DNA of 64,000 nucleotides from Syngnathus acus (lineage: Eukaryota; Chordata; Actinopteri; Syngnathiformes; Syngnathidae), in contig NC_051102.1 of assembly GCF_901709675.1 (NCBI RefSeq), forward strand, positions 10,921,412 through 10,985,411, given 5' to 3'. Shown in pieces: positions 23,281 to 35,840 of the stretch; the stretch's first letter is position 1, and every line of letters begins with the position of its first letter. A program made the translations under genes and the position numbers. The notes beneath the pieces are model-generated. The model was not told where the DNA came from. It did no database searches and was given only the letters and a program-made list of their open reading frames with translations.

Positions 23281-26200
23281 TCCTACATATGTATTTGAAC
23301 TGGAGACACTTGTTCTTACTTTGTCTTTTCCACCAGAGAGCAGTTGTTCACCATCGGGGCTGAAGGCCAGGGAGGTGACGCAAGCGCTGTGGCCCTTGAG
23401 CAGGCCAGCAGGGGGCTCGGAATTGTAATCGCTCAGCTTGCTCAGCAGCCATAGGAATATAGTGCAGTCATCTGTTCCAACAGACAAACACAGCATACGT
23501 AGGGCACCAATTAATCATTTGTGTTGAGTTACAAGAATTTATGGCAGGTCTAGCAAGGTAAATAGTCGAAGAAGGGTAGCTTTAAAGCCAAATTGTGTGT
23601 ATTTTTGACTTATTTATGGGCCTACTCGTGAAGACATGTCAAATGCACTTTGTCCCGTCTTATCATTTGTCACCTAAAGCGGTGGCCAAATAAGTGGCGT
23701 TGTGTGCCATGGTATGGATGATGCCAAACTGAGTGCCAAACATGTCCGTCATCTCCAGGCCCGTCAGCTCTCCGTCCGCCCCGAGTTTTCTCCGCCACAG
23801 CCGCACACGCTTGTCGTGCCCCGAGGACAACAGCAGTGGCGATGCGTCGGTGGCATCCGTGCGTACCCACAGCAGGGATGGTACACTCAGGTGGGAAAGG
23901 CCAGACTCCCAAATCATCTCACCTGCCAAAAGAAGAGTCAAACCACATCCAATTCCAAAATTGACATCTACACTGAGCATGTCTCGTATTGCCTTCAGCC
24001 CGCCCACCTGAGCTGAGGCAGAAGAGCTTGAAGCCGTCATCACTATAACCCAAAGCCACATGGTCCCCGTTGACGGCCGCACACAGCACGGCGGCCTCAG
24101 TCGAGGCGTGGCACTTGCTTTTTTTGTGAGGAGGCTCTTGCTCACTCTATCGGAAGCATGGAAGAAAGAAAGGAAGCTGGGAATTGCCAAAGTAGCGTTT
24201 TCATGAGTGGTTGATGGGACTAGCTAAAAATAAACAAAGGACATTTTTGCTAGAATTATGGTCATTAGTTTTAGAAGCATAAAAGTCTCGAACCCCATAA
24301 AAGCAAAAAAATCAGCCGAGCAAAGTCGGGTCACATTTACCCCTTTTCTCCTTAAAGTGCCGATTGAGCGTCCGAGTCCACCTGACCACAACTGGAGCTG
24401 TTAAGCAAATTGAAATCATCTTATTGTCTTTACAAGGGCAAATGATTGACACATTTCCATGTAGCCACCATGTGATCGGAGCCGGCGCTCAGCAGCAAGC
24501 GGCCTTGGTCAAGGAAGGCTAGGGAATCGGTGGCACCGACGTGCGCCTGGAAGCATCCCACGCAGGTGGAGGCGTCCACAGACCAGACACGCACTTCGCC
24601 AGACACAGAGCCCGAGCACAGCGTGGTTGGCGACGACGGCGAGAAGGAGAGGCTACGCACAGAGCAATTGTGGCCGCACAGCAACTGTGCGGAGAATAGA
24701 GCATAATAAACACACAGTGATGTGACAAAGCCAGTGGGAGTGAGCGCATGACCATGCGCTTCTTCAGAAATTGCGTCGCGGCGGCCAACTGACACGATCG
24801 GAACGGAAACTCACCACTCGGAGGTTACACTGGAGCCACTTCCACACGACAACTTTCCCGTTCCAGCAGCCGGCAGCCAGCAGGCGATCCTCGGGGTCGA
24901 ACGTAGCGCAGTTTAGAGGGCTGTCGCTGGGCAGAACTGCCGCAATGTCACCTTCGCTCAAAGACCAAACCTGACAAACAAAGTTCTTTCATCGGCGAGA
25001 GTTTCGGGACGGATTATTAAGAAATGAACAGGAGCTAGCTAACTTTGATGGTGTAATCCAGTGATACGGTGGCCAAATGCTTCCTGTCGGTGGTGATGTC
25101 GCTGGCTGTTATCACATTAGTGTGACCCTTAATAAGAGACGTTCTGCAAAGGAAATTCAAATTCACCTGTGGTGGCATGTGTTCAGGATGCGCTACAGGA
25201 GAGCCCACTCACCGACAACCATTGGCGCTATCCCAGATCTCGATTTGCCCGTCAAAGGAGGTTGTAGCAATGCGTCCATCTTTAAGGAAGAGGCAGCTGG
25301 AAATGCCATCACAGCTGCTTACCAGCGACTTCACTTGCTGTGATACAGCCAGCCAGAAAACATTTCAACTTGGCATCAGATCGCAATAAGACTTGGAAAT
25401 CATGAGAAATCATTTGAGATTTAGCAATTTGACAAAACCAGCTTCACTATTAGTATCATGATACACAAAAAACAACTCCCGTTTAAAAATGATACTGTCC
25501 CTCCATCTATCTGGATTACAGCATTGATACCTAACGGTGCACTCGCATATACGAACGTATGGAAACAAGACCTTCCTTGTGGAGTACCTGTCCTGTGTTT
25601 GCATTGATGAAATGCAAAGTTCCCTGCCCAGTCCCGACCACCATTTCTCCATCACAGTCTACTGCCAAGCACGTAGGCTCAGATGTGAAGGTGGACACCA
25701 GCTGACTGCAGCATAAATGACACACAGCACATTTTGTAGGCCGCGGTTAGGGTTAGGGTGGGGGGTAGCCTTTCTGAGGCCACTTTCTTTTGATGGAATA
25801 TCAGAGAGCACCGACACATAAGACTTTTGAAGAAGAATCACATGCACAAAAAGAAACATCCACATGTTTTTGAAAGTTGCGGAACAGATTGAGATGACCG
25901 GCGCTGTACCTGCTCTTTTCAAAGGTTTGATGGTCATTGTTGAGCCACTCAAGCACCCTTACGCTCTCGCTACCCATCAGGCCTCGGGCCCAGGCGCGAG
26001 CGAGGGTTTCAGGTGGTTCGTTGAGGGCCTGTTGAACAAAAAGCGCCGGCCAGCGAGAGAGCGTGGCGCCGTGGCGCTGCAGGAAATCTCGGCAGTCGTC
26101 CACGGCGGCCCGCTGGTTGACGCTCAATGGGGGCGACTTCTTATCTGTGAGGAACGTAGGCGCTTTTAGAGGCTGACAAGGGGTTGTTGGAAATGGCTCT

Positions 26201-29200
26201 ATCGTGACGAAATTGTTGACCCACCGTGCTCATTGTAGGTGTCCAGCAGATGGTGCAGCAGTTTGCTGCGCACATTAGCGTACAGGAAGTTATAGCTGGA
26301 AAGCAACGAACGCAGAACCTCCAGCTCATCACTTTGTATCTACAGAGCAAAAAAAAAAAAAGATCTAGTACACAAGTAATCACTTAAACTATGCCTGTTT
26401 GTTCAGAGGATGACGAACCAGACTAGCACTAAGCTGCTGGACAGCGTCCACCTCTCCGTGAAGAAAAGTATCAGCACCCTGAGCGTCGGCCAGCCCCCAC
26501 AGGTGACCTGCACCGGGTCCCCGACAGAAAAAAAAAAAATGGTGACGCTTTTTCATCAAAAGATGTTTTGAGTCTTTTGTGTTTGTTACCCGCTAACACA
26601 AGGTGAGCTCTTCTTCGGTGGTCTTCTGAGGGCAGAAGGACGTCTTCAAAGGCCCGCCTTACGTCCGGATTGGACAGAGCCAGCACGTCGTCGGCGTCGT
26701 GGAGCTGAGATGGACTGACCAGACTGCAAAACACCATCTACCCCACTTAGATCGACTTTGGCCAATTGGAGGACTTTTTAAAAGCCATTTTGAGTGAATA
26801 TATCGGACCCTTGCTTAGACCACTATGAAGAAAGGTGCACTTTCTTTCTAAGGCCACTGTGATCAACTTCTGGCATAATCACCTTCGCAAGCTATGCACG
26901 ATGCGGGTAAAGGTCACCATGGGGATGCGTCCTTTGGGGCTCCTGCACAGCGCCAGCACTTGTTGCCATGTGACCTGTCCTTTCAGCGAGCACAGGTCGT
27001 TGCAAGCGCATAGTAGGGAGTAGAAGTCGTGCTCCCTCAGGCCTGGACATGAAAAGAAGATAGTTAGCTAATGTAGCAACAACAACAAAAAATGAAGCAG
27101 CTCAATATTTTGAGTCTGCGTGAGCTAAAGGCAAAAGTATTGTTGCGACAAAATGCTATCTAGCTTCAAAAACTCTAAAATTGCATGGATCACTGCAGAG
27201 TTGACATATAACTGTGGCAACAGTGTTTGTTCTACCAGCGGTGCGGACGGTGAGGGCCCCCAGAGCCCAGCAGAGTCCCGGCAGGCCTCTGTGTTCCGAG
27301 CAGAGTCTCTTCAAGCGGTACTGGACCAGCAGATTGACAGACTGAGGCAAAGCCTGCAGGCTCTCGTTCAGCTAATACACAAAGACGCCATTTGAAAGTT
27401 TTCTATTTCTAGTCAAATAACATGAAACATTTTGGAGTATGACGTTTGAGTTGAAAACAGAATACAGTTGGATGATGACGAGAATAAAGTGTTGGCAATT
27501 TCCAAACATAAATAGTGCATTTTTTGAGAGAGTGAAAGCAATGGAACCTTGTCAAAGGAAGCAAAGTTCCTCAGGTCTTCACAGGCCATGTGCAGGTAGA
27601 GAGGACACTCTGCACTTTTCTTCATGATGAGCGTCTGCAGCTGGAGCAAACACACAAGAACGTCACGGAGAAAGAATCGAGTGTGGCAAAAAATGATGTC
27701 GTTGATGAGAGGCAGCAACCTGATTGTTGAAAGCGGCGTCGCTGAGTTTCTTCCCAAACACTTCCAGTTCTTTCTGAACCACTTCCTTTCGCTCTGTCAC
27801 GGTAAGCAGCGGCAGGGTGAAGAGCAGCGTGGATTTCTTTTTGGATAAGGCGTGCAACAACTGTGAGGTGGTCGCAACACTCGTCACCAAACAAACACCC
27901 TGGGAACAGTAACGTGAGGATTGTGTTTTGTCATTTGGAATCAAATCAGTAGCTCGAAAAAAATGAAAACCCTTCTACCTGCTGGGAAAAAGCCAGCCAT
28001 TATAATATGGCACTAAAGAGAATGAAAGACCTGTGCTAGGTGCTGCGGTATCCAATCAGAGCGCAGCTGATCCCAGTCGTCACACACAAGATCCACGCCG
28101 TCCACCAGCAGCACGAGAGGCTTGCTCCTCTTCATGGCTTTCAAAGTGGCGTGAAAGTCTGACAGCAAATCCCTTTCAAGAATTACAATATCCATACATT
28201 TACAAAAGACACACACACACACGCGCATTACTGTAAGATGATTTGAACCCACTCGTAAGAGAGAGGGAGAGGCAATTCCTCCTCTTTAAGCCGCCTCAAG
28301 CAGCGGACCAGATATCTCAGGAGTTTCTCCACGCCGCGAGACGATTGGCTGGCAGCTGTTGAGTATGAGATGACATCACAGGCCAAGTTTTTCTTGGACT
28401 TAGCTCCGCTTCTGAGAGCCTCGGCTAGAGCCGCCTGTGTTCAAGATAAAACAAATTAAAAAAAAGATCAATAAGAAAAAAGCCAGCTGACACAACAATT
28501 TAAAGTTGTTCAAGAATAAAGTTATGATTTTTTCCCCCCAAGAAACAAGTTACCATGAAGACTGTCTTGCCCTGCCCTGGTGCTCCCTCCACTACCACGG
28601 CACCTCCATTGGCCTGCACCTGCTCCACCATTTCCACAGCGGCAGACAGCAGCTTGGCCCGGCTGACAAACTGCCTCCGCAGCGCCTCCTGGTGAACCTC
28701 CTGCTCTAACATTTCGGCCGATGTGTCGGCCTCGTCTTCTTCGTCCTCCTGAGGGGGAGAAAAAGAAAAAGAAACGAGACGCTCGTTTCGGTAGCCGTAG
28801 CGAGACGCTGCCGTCGAACTGCTCACGTTAATAAACTGCTTGACGACAGTCTCCCAGAGGTCCTCCAGCACCGCTTTGGCAAAGACCTCCAGGTTCTTCA
28901 AGTAGGGTTTGCCTTCCACGACACCACCCCACTCACACGGGTAACTGGGACCAAAAGAAGTCCAATCATTTCTTGTCATTGGCCAGCAACACTGACTGAA
29001 GCATTCCATTGAAATTTAATGGGACAACTCACTTGTCGTTGACCTTCAGCTTGTGGATGTGGATCCATTGCTTCAGACGCTCCATTTTGGACTCGGTGTC
29101 CTTTGATTCAGCAGCAAAGTGGGACCTCCATGCCACAGGCACTGTTCTGGACAACAACAAAAACCACACGGATCAGCCAGCTATCTGGATAGTTAGAGAC

Positions 29201-32200
29201 TAGATATTTTCTCAACATCAGATTTTGATGGAGGGGAAAAAAATAAAAAATTAAAATACTTGATGACATCAGGATTTCTAAAGTAGCACAACATCCTCTG
29301 CTTTGCTGCATCGCCATAGAGTGCCTGAAAGTGACGGATCTCCATGTCCGTAACTGACAGGCCTTCAGGCTCCGATTTGAGCTAAGACACAAAAACAAAC
29401 ATTTTATCATCAGGAAAGATACATGGCAACATTTTCAAGGAAAGAGCAGGTCTTTCTCTGTGGTAGCATGGCTTTTCAATGCTGTCTAATGTTCAAAGGT
29501 TTTGCACTCTAATATTCTCACCGATTACATCATTGTATTTTTCCTGCTAAAGTGTAAATTACAGGAAGACACCTTTTCTTACCCATTTGTACTGCGGCAG
29601 ATCCGGTAATTCAAGTGCGTCTGGAACCACGCCGTACCTCTGGCCCAGGATCGCCACCATCATCTGACTACGAGCCACCTCCGCCAGGCAAAGTGCGGCG
29701 GCCCTGCCCGACTCCTCCTCAGTCACGCCCCAGCGCAGCTCCACTTCTTGCAGGTGGAGGCAGTACGGCGCAGCGCGCCGGCGAAGCTCCGGAAAGACAC
29801 TGCGCACCAGGACGTCACGCTCGGCTTGCATGTCGCGGAAAGTGGACGATATGAAGACGCGCACACCACGCCACCTGAGGACAGACCGGCGAGTTGCTGT
29901 TGTTTTTTTTTTTTTATACAAAACAATTCTCCAATCTTAAACTGAGAAAAATATCACGAAATGAGTCATGCTTTTACCTTAACTTGGGAGTGGTGGGAAT
30001 GGAGAGCAGGCTATTGGTAATCTCAGGATCTTTGGCTCCTGTTGGTGGTGGTACGTTATACACTTTGTCCAAATGCTCCACGTGGTCCAGCAGCCTGGAT
30101 GAGCCTCGCTCAGCCACAAACCTGGTTTCAAAATGTACAGATACATAAATGCATCTATTTTTTGCTCGCTGCAAAACGTCCAATTCTATTCATTTTTTGG
30201 TCTCAAACTTTTTTTTCCATTTAATATTGTTTTTCTTCCTTTCTATTATTCTGTATCTGATAGTTTTTTATTTTTTGCTAGACATTTGTGTATTTTTTCT
30301 AATCTAACCGATTGAATTTTTTATTTATTTTTACCTCAGAATTTGCTCGCTGAAGCCTGGCAGAAAGATATGGTTCCTGTCATAGGTTGTGAACCGGGAT
30401 GCGCTATTTTCAAAGAAAACAACATTAACTTCAATTCAGGAAGCGAGTAGAAATTGCGTTCAGGCGGTAACGCCTTACGTATCCGACATGACGAGTTCAA
30501 AGTAAAGGCATTTGTTGTTGGTTTCCTTCCTGTAGGTCTTGATGGCCCACTCCAGCTCATAGTTAGTGTAATCTTCAGTCAGCAAGATGATGTTGTCCAA
30601 CTGAGGGAATCACAATCAGTTTTTCTAAAAGTAGGTCAACAGGTACAAAAGTACCTCGGGTATTTCGATTGGTTTTCTATCATTAAAACAAAGGCTAATC
30701 AGAAATGTACGTAAATAAAGTTGCACGTTTTGGTTTAAAACATCCAAATATCAGCAGAATTAAATGTCACAACGTACTACTTTTGACAAATTTGAACATT
30801 TGATATTTTTTGGACAAAGCAACAAACCTTGTGTTTCTGGAGAACCTGGTGGAAGTAAATACTTAGCGGAGCATCCACTTGCATGTCTTCCAACGCCTGG
30901 AAAAGGACAACGGAAAGCTCTGTCGGTCCACGTCATTGCATTTACGTACGTGCCCATCTTTGCGGTCACTGTACCTTGAATTGCTTGGTCAGGCTCAACA
31001 CGTTCTCCAAAACCACATCAGACTCCAGCTGCGCCTCTTTGCAAATATGATAATTCAGCAAAAAGATGCGGGCGTCCTCACAGCTGTTGGCGAGCATCAG
31101 CGAAAGCAGAACGGTAACCTCCAGTGCCTGTGAAAAAATACCAAGCACGACGATCAAGGAGATCAACTGACTTCAAATACTTTGAGTTTTTCTCCCCAAA
31201 TCAAACTTCTTGTGCAGCATTGTTCTTAAAAAAAAAAGAAAAATTAAAATATTTCTAGAACTATGAATTTTCTCAATCCAAATGGCATATCTTACAGAAG
31301 GACAGAGCTTATCCTCATTGCTCTTTTTCTTTTTCCTTTCATCGTCCTCCTCCTCCTCCTCCTCGTCATTGGACTTGGGTGGAATACAGAAGTCCAGCTT
31401 TTTGCACCAGCCCTGTCTGTTGCTCCTGGTGTTGTGCACCAAGATGACTGTGCGTCCCGGCAGGGGCGGGATGTTGTAGCGGCATGAGAGTTGCACTGCC
31501 TTCTCCAGGGCTTGCCGGTAACGTTCCAGCAGGCTGACTCTCTGCTTTCCCAGACTGACAGATAGATAGATAAATAAATACCTAGTGACTTCATATTCTT
31601 TCAATTTGCATTTCTTCACTTGTTGTCGTCATACTTTGCCTTCAAGAAGTGATCCTTCTTCATGCGATAAACGCGGTAGACAAAAGGCACGCCGAGCGCC
31701 ACCCGTAGCCGCTTCCTGCTGGCCGATTGCCAGTCCAGGCGGCCGAAGCGTTTACTCTTGGGAATCTTCTTGAGGATGTTCTTCAGGATCTCGCTGTTGG
31801 AGGATGTTTGCGCCATCGCTGTGGGGGTGGATCAGGGAGGTGATTTATATGGTCATTCTAAATACTGACGATATGGAACAAGCTGGCAGTATTGATCCAG
31901 ACAGTACTTGGCCGGCCTGCATTTCGGAGTTCTGAGGTTAAGTATGATGACTCACAAAGATTGCAAAGCTCCATGATGACTTTGTAGGCAGACAGGAAGC
32001 GGAAGGGAAACTGTCGACTCTGAACCACTGCTTTCTGTTAATCAATCACAACATTTTTGCTCGGAGGATCGACGTTTTGCGCTAAGACGATGAAGGAAAG
32101 CGTCTCACTTTATTGACGAGCCGTCTGAGGATCTTCTCGTGATGAGTCATACTGATACCCTGCTTGATCATGTTTCTCAGGTTCCTCAGCATGGCCATGA

Positions 32201-34710
32201 AGGGCAGTGAATTATTGTCTGGAGGGAAAATGAGTCCATGTTAAGGAAGGGGAGAGTGCAGCTTTTCAACACAAAAGATCATTCAAATGAAAGGAATATT
32301 GTTGCATGCTTATCTATTTATTCATCTGGACAAATTGGATAACATCTTAAAAAGCTATACCAATGAGTTTCTCCCAGGTAGCGGCCTTGTTGCCCTCCTG
32401 ACTAAGTAGGCGCTCCCATGTCTCTGCATCCTTGAGCTTCATCCTTTGACCTGCTCTGTCTCTGTCCCAGTAACCCTTCAGACCGCTGCGGTTAAACGCC
32501 TTCTGGTCTGCAGGATACCTGCAAAGAAGGAGAAGATGACGACCTCGGTGACAGTTTGCATCATTGGTCCGTGATCTTACTTTCGGCCCAAGATGGCCAT
32601 GACATGCTCGGCCGGTTCTTTGATGTGAAACTTCTTGATCATCTTCTTCATGTTGAACTCATTTTGCTTTTTGTCCACAGTCGTTTTGACGTCCGTATTC
32701 AGCTACGCATGCAAACAAGTCAGCATTAATCATCCTTCGAATGGATCTTGCGGATAAACTCGATTACATTCATTTCTTTGAACTTACATATTTCTGCAGA
32801 ATTGTCGTATCGGATCGGAGCCAGTTGGCCCACTTTGTCAGATCTTTGTCGCTTGGCTTCTGCAGAACGTCAGTTGTACAAATTGAACAATGGAATTATC
32901 AAATGAACAAAGAAAATAAATATTGACACTACATCCACATGGGCAAACAGTCGTTTGATTATAAACCAATTATTTGAGAGAAGGTTTAAGCATTGCGAAT
33001 GTCATGAGAAGCAAATATTGTACCTTGCTCTTGTTGCGGTTGTGCTTACAGCGATGCTTGCGTGTGTTGTATTTGGCCAGCTGGTACTCACTAAACTCCT
33101 TAAACTTGTCAGCCATGGCCTTCTTCAAGCACATGGGCAGCGAGCGACTGAAGCACTGCAAGCAAGTTAAAAGAGCAGAATGGGATTGACGGCTGCTCCG
33201 TTACAACACAACGGCGGTGGACGTACCGCGCTGTAGATGCGCACCACCTCCAGCCAGTCGGACGGCAGCTGGACGCTGGCGCAGAAGTAGCGGCGCACGT
33301 GACACTTGGTGGCCGGGAGATTGGCGGCTAGGGCCAGCAGGAAGTTGGCAGTGATGCGAATGTTCAACTCTTGTCTTGTGTACAGCGCCACCTACATGGA
33401 GGGAGGGAGGGAGGGAGGGAGGGAGGGAGGGAGGGAGGGAGGGAGGGAGGGAGGGAGGGGAGCACCCAAACATAGTGTACGCATGAATGACACAAAAAAC
33501 AATCGGTCCCAAGTGTGTTAAGAATGGATTTATCCCAATAATAGAGTCCGAAATTATTCGACACCATCAATTGTAGCCCTTGTGGTAAATAAGAGATTTT
33601 TTGCTCTTTTCCATAGCAGCCCCAAAGGCAGACTTTCTTCATTGGTGACGTGATGCTTTTTGCATCATTTGATCTTTTTTTCCCCTGTTGTTCGTGTACC
33701 TTCAGAACAAACTGGGGGTCGAATTCAGAAATCTTCTTCACCAGGTTGGTGATTTTGGTCCACACACTTTGCTCAGAGTGCCAGTCCTTCTGACCCGGGT
33801 TGGTGCTCTTTTGGACCAGGGAGCAGCACACGGCATTCAGTAGGAAATACTAAGTGGACACAGCAGGGTGAAAAACAACATTATTAACCAATCCGAGCCC
33901 AAATTCCTGAGACAGAATGAGCAACCTATTTGGCATTTCCTCCCTACTTTTTTATCCTTGAGCTCCTCGTCAATCTGCTGCTGGTCACGGACTACCTGGG
34001 CAAATTCCTCCCGTCTCTTGACCACCATTTCCACCTTCTCCCGGTGCTCCGGGATGCACACTTCCATAGCTTTAGATACAACCATTTCCTCCTCACTTTG
34101 CTCTTCCTCCTCAGACGGCATTTCGTCATCTTCATCGGAATACAGCTGAAACAGAAGTTAAGAACATCTGAATTCAAATTTACCCGAAAAGGTTATAACC
34201 CATTTAAGGTTAATCCTGAAATGTGTCCTGAGAGGCCCCTTGTGGGCATTACAAGTGAGAGACAAAATGATCACTTACCACGCTTGTTTCTTCAAAAGAG
34301 AAAGGCTGCGCTTCTGATATTTCCTCTCCTCCTTCATCAACCTTCTTCGGGTCTCTGTCCCGTAGGAGGAAAGATGGCGGCTGGGAAAAGCGAGAGAGGA
34401 GAGCACCGTCGACTAAAGAGGTAGCAAGGAGAGGGTTGCTGGTGGAAGGAGTGAAAGAGGTGAGACGGGAAGAACTCAGTAGAGTGTTTTGGGTGCTGAG
34501 AAGCGGCGACGCGATGGAGGACGAGGCGGAGAAGAGGAGGCTGGAGGAGGAGGTGGAGGTCAGGCCGGAGGGCTGGAGCGAAAAGCTCGGCAATGATGAG
34601 GATGTCTGAGTCAGGAGTTTATTCTCCAGAGAGGGCGGGACGTAATTGGAGGTCAAGCTCCTTCCGCTTGTGGAGGAGGCCATGTTTATTTGCAAATCCA
34701 GCCCCCTCAT
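19560..34710 (-). CDS. tep1: Telomerase-associated protein 1 (TEP1)
   Basis: A large multi-exon gene encoding the TEP1 domain order. A Ser/Thr-rich N-terminus (34250-34710) comes first. The TROVE RNA-binding region follows (33.7-31.7 kb; HVRRYFCASVQLPSDWLEVV, EFSEYQLAKYNTRKHR), then a vWA-like segment (LPGRTVILVHNTRS near 31.5 kb). A DUF4062 exon (29.58-29.9 kb) has VFISSTFRDMQAERDVLVRS and LRWGVTEEES. A NACHT ATPase follows, with Walker A GAPGQGKT near 28.59 kb and Walker B PLVLLVDGVDLV near 28.1 kb. Many WD40 repeats run from about 25.7 kb to the end, closing with GKVYFLSWRE. TEP1 binds telomerase RNA and vault RNA and is a vault component. Start choice: ATG at 34710 is first in the exon; ATG at 34683 (AACATGG) has the better context. 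Confidence 0.95.
23252..23276. repeat. CA dinucleotide microsatellite
   Basis: An uninterrupted CA run in a tep1 intron between two WD40 exons. No function suggested. Confidence 0.9.
33397..33459. repeat. GGGA tetranucleotide microsatellite
   Basis: About 15 copies of GGGA on the plus strand (CCCT on the transcribed strand), in a tep1 intron of the TROVE region just upstream of an exon. The transcript therefore carries a long CU tract close to the 3' end of a neighbouring intron; this looks like polymorphic repeat DNA. Confidence 0.9.
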
Positions 34711-35840
34711 GCCTGAATGGAAATAAGTAAAGCAAGTTGACACAACATGACAGATTAGATGAATGGTTTCGCATTGCTCACTTGAACAATGTCAACAAAA
34801 GGGGCGTGTCGATCGGTGACATATCCATAAAGTGCGAACAAAGTCCACAAAAGCCTGGCTTGAACAAGATCCATGATGCAAAGATTTTAGATACACACCT
34901 GAAAACGTCCTATTAGTGGCAGACAATCATATTATGGACGCCTAAATTAACGACTTAAATCACCGACACACCACTCCCTAGCGCTGATGTAGTGCTGTGT
35001 CGTGTAAGTGTGTCGGCTTAGCAGTGGGCAGCCGCTTCATGTAAACAAGCTCAAGTGCGAAAAAAGACGGAAACATTTCCATTGAAGACGCACCTGTATA
35101 GTTTGAACGCGTGGCCTTAGCGTCTACGGCTCTGCTGTGTCATTTGTTCACGAAGCTCGTTCAATCAGGTCAAACAAACTTGTCTGTAGTTTCCTGAAAT
35201 GCCCTCATGCGACCCAGCTGCTTCTCTCTCGAGAGTGCTGATTGGTTGACATCGGCCAGCTGTTTCTTTCGAATGCGCCGATTGGCAGGTCTTGACATGA
35301 CCGCGCGCGCATTGGTTGACGACGTGATGTTATTTATTTTTTTATTTTTTTACTGTAAGCCTGCTCAATCACGCGCCCCCAGTTCAGAAAATCACCCAAA
35401 ATGCTGTTAAAACTAAAACGATCATTTAAAATGTGAGAGCCGAAATAACTGTACAAGACGAGGCGATGGCCATATGAACTGGGTGTTTGTTGGTAAAAAG
35501 GATATGATCGTGGCGTCGCCAAAAACGGTGCGTTACCGTAACTGTACACTGTTCAAAGCAGGAAACGAGAGCGTTCTATTTCCGCTGCAGCAACGAGAAC
35601 CAGTACGTCATAAAAGAGAGGAAAATGTGGACTGGAAGGACAAACTGAGGCCAAGGGAAGAAAGCGCGTCCGTCCAGCTAAGTCGTTGGTCGCCAGGCAG
35701 CCGCTGGCGGTGTCGTTTCCAGACGAGAGTGCGTCGTAGCTGAAAGGGACGAGTCGAGGTCGTTGTTACCGTGTTGTAAAGCGTTCGATTGCTCGGCTAG
35801 CCAGGCTCCATTAGCCCGCCCGCCCGCCCGCTCGCTAGCG
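34711..35840. promoter_or_regulatory. Divergent interval between tep1 and the ZNRF gene
   Basis: About 1.1 kb separates two head-to-head genes. The tep1 side begins with an acceptor (TTCCATTCAG) just before its first coding exon, so a non-coding tep1 exon must lie in this interval. The ZNRF side is GC-rich with a run of CGCCCGCCCG just before the start codon, as in CpG-island promoters. No TATA box stands out. Confidence 0.5.
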
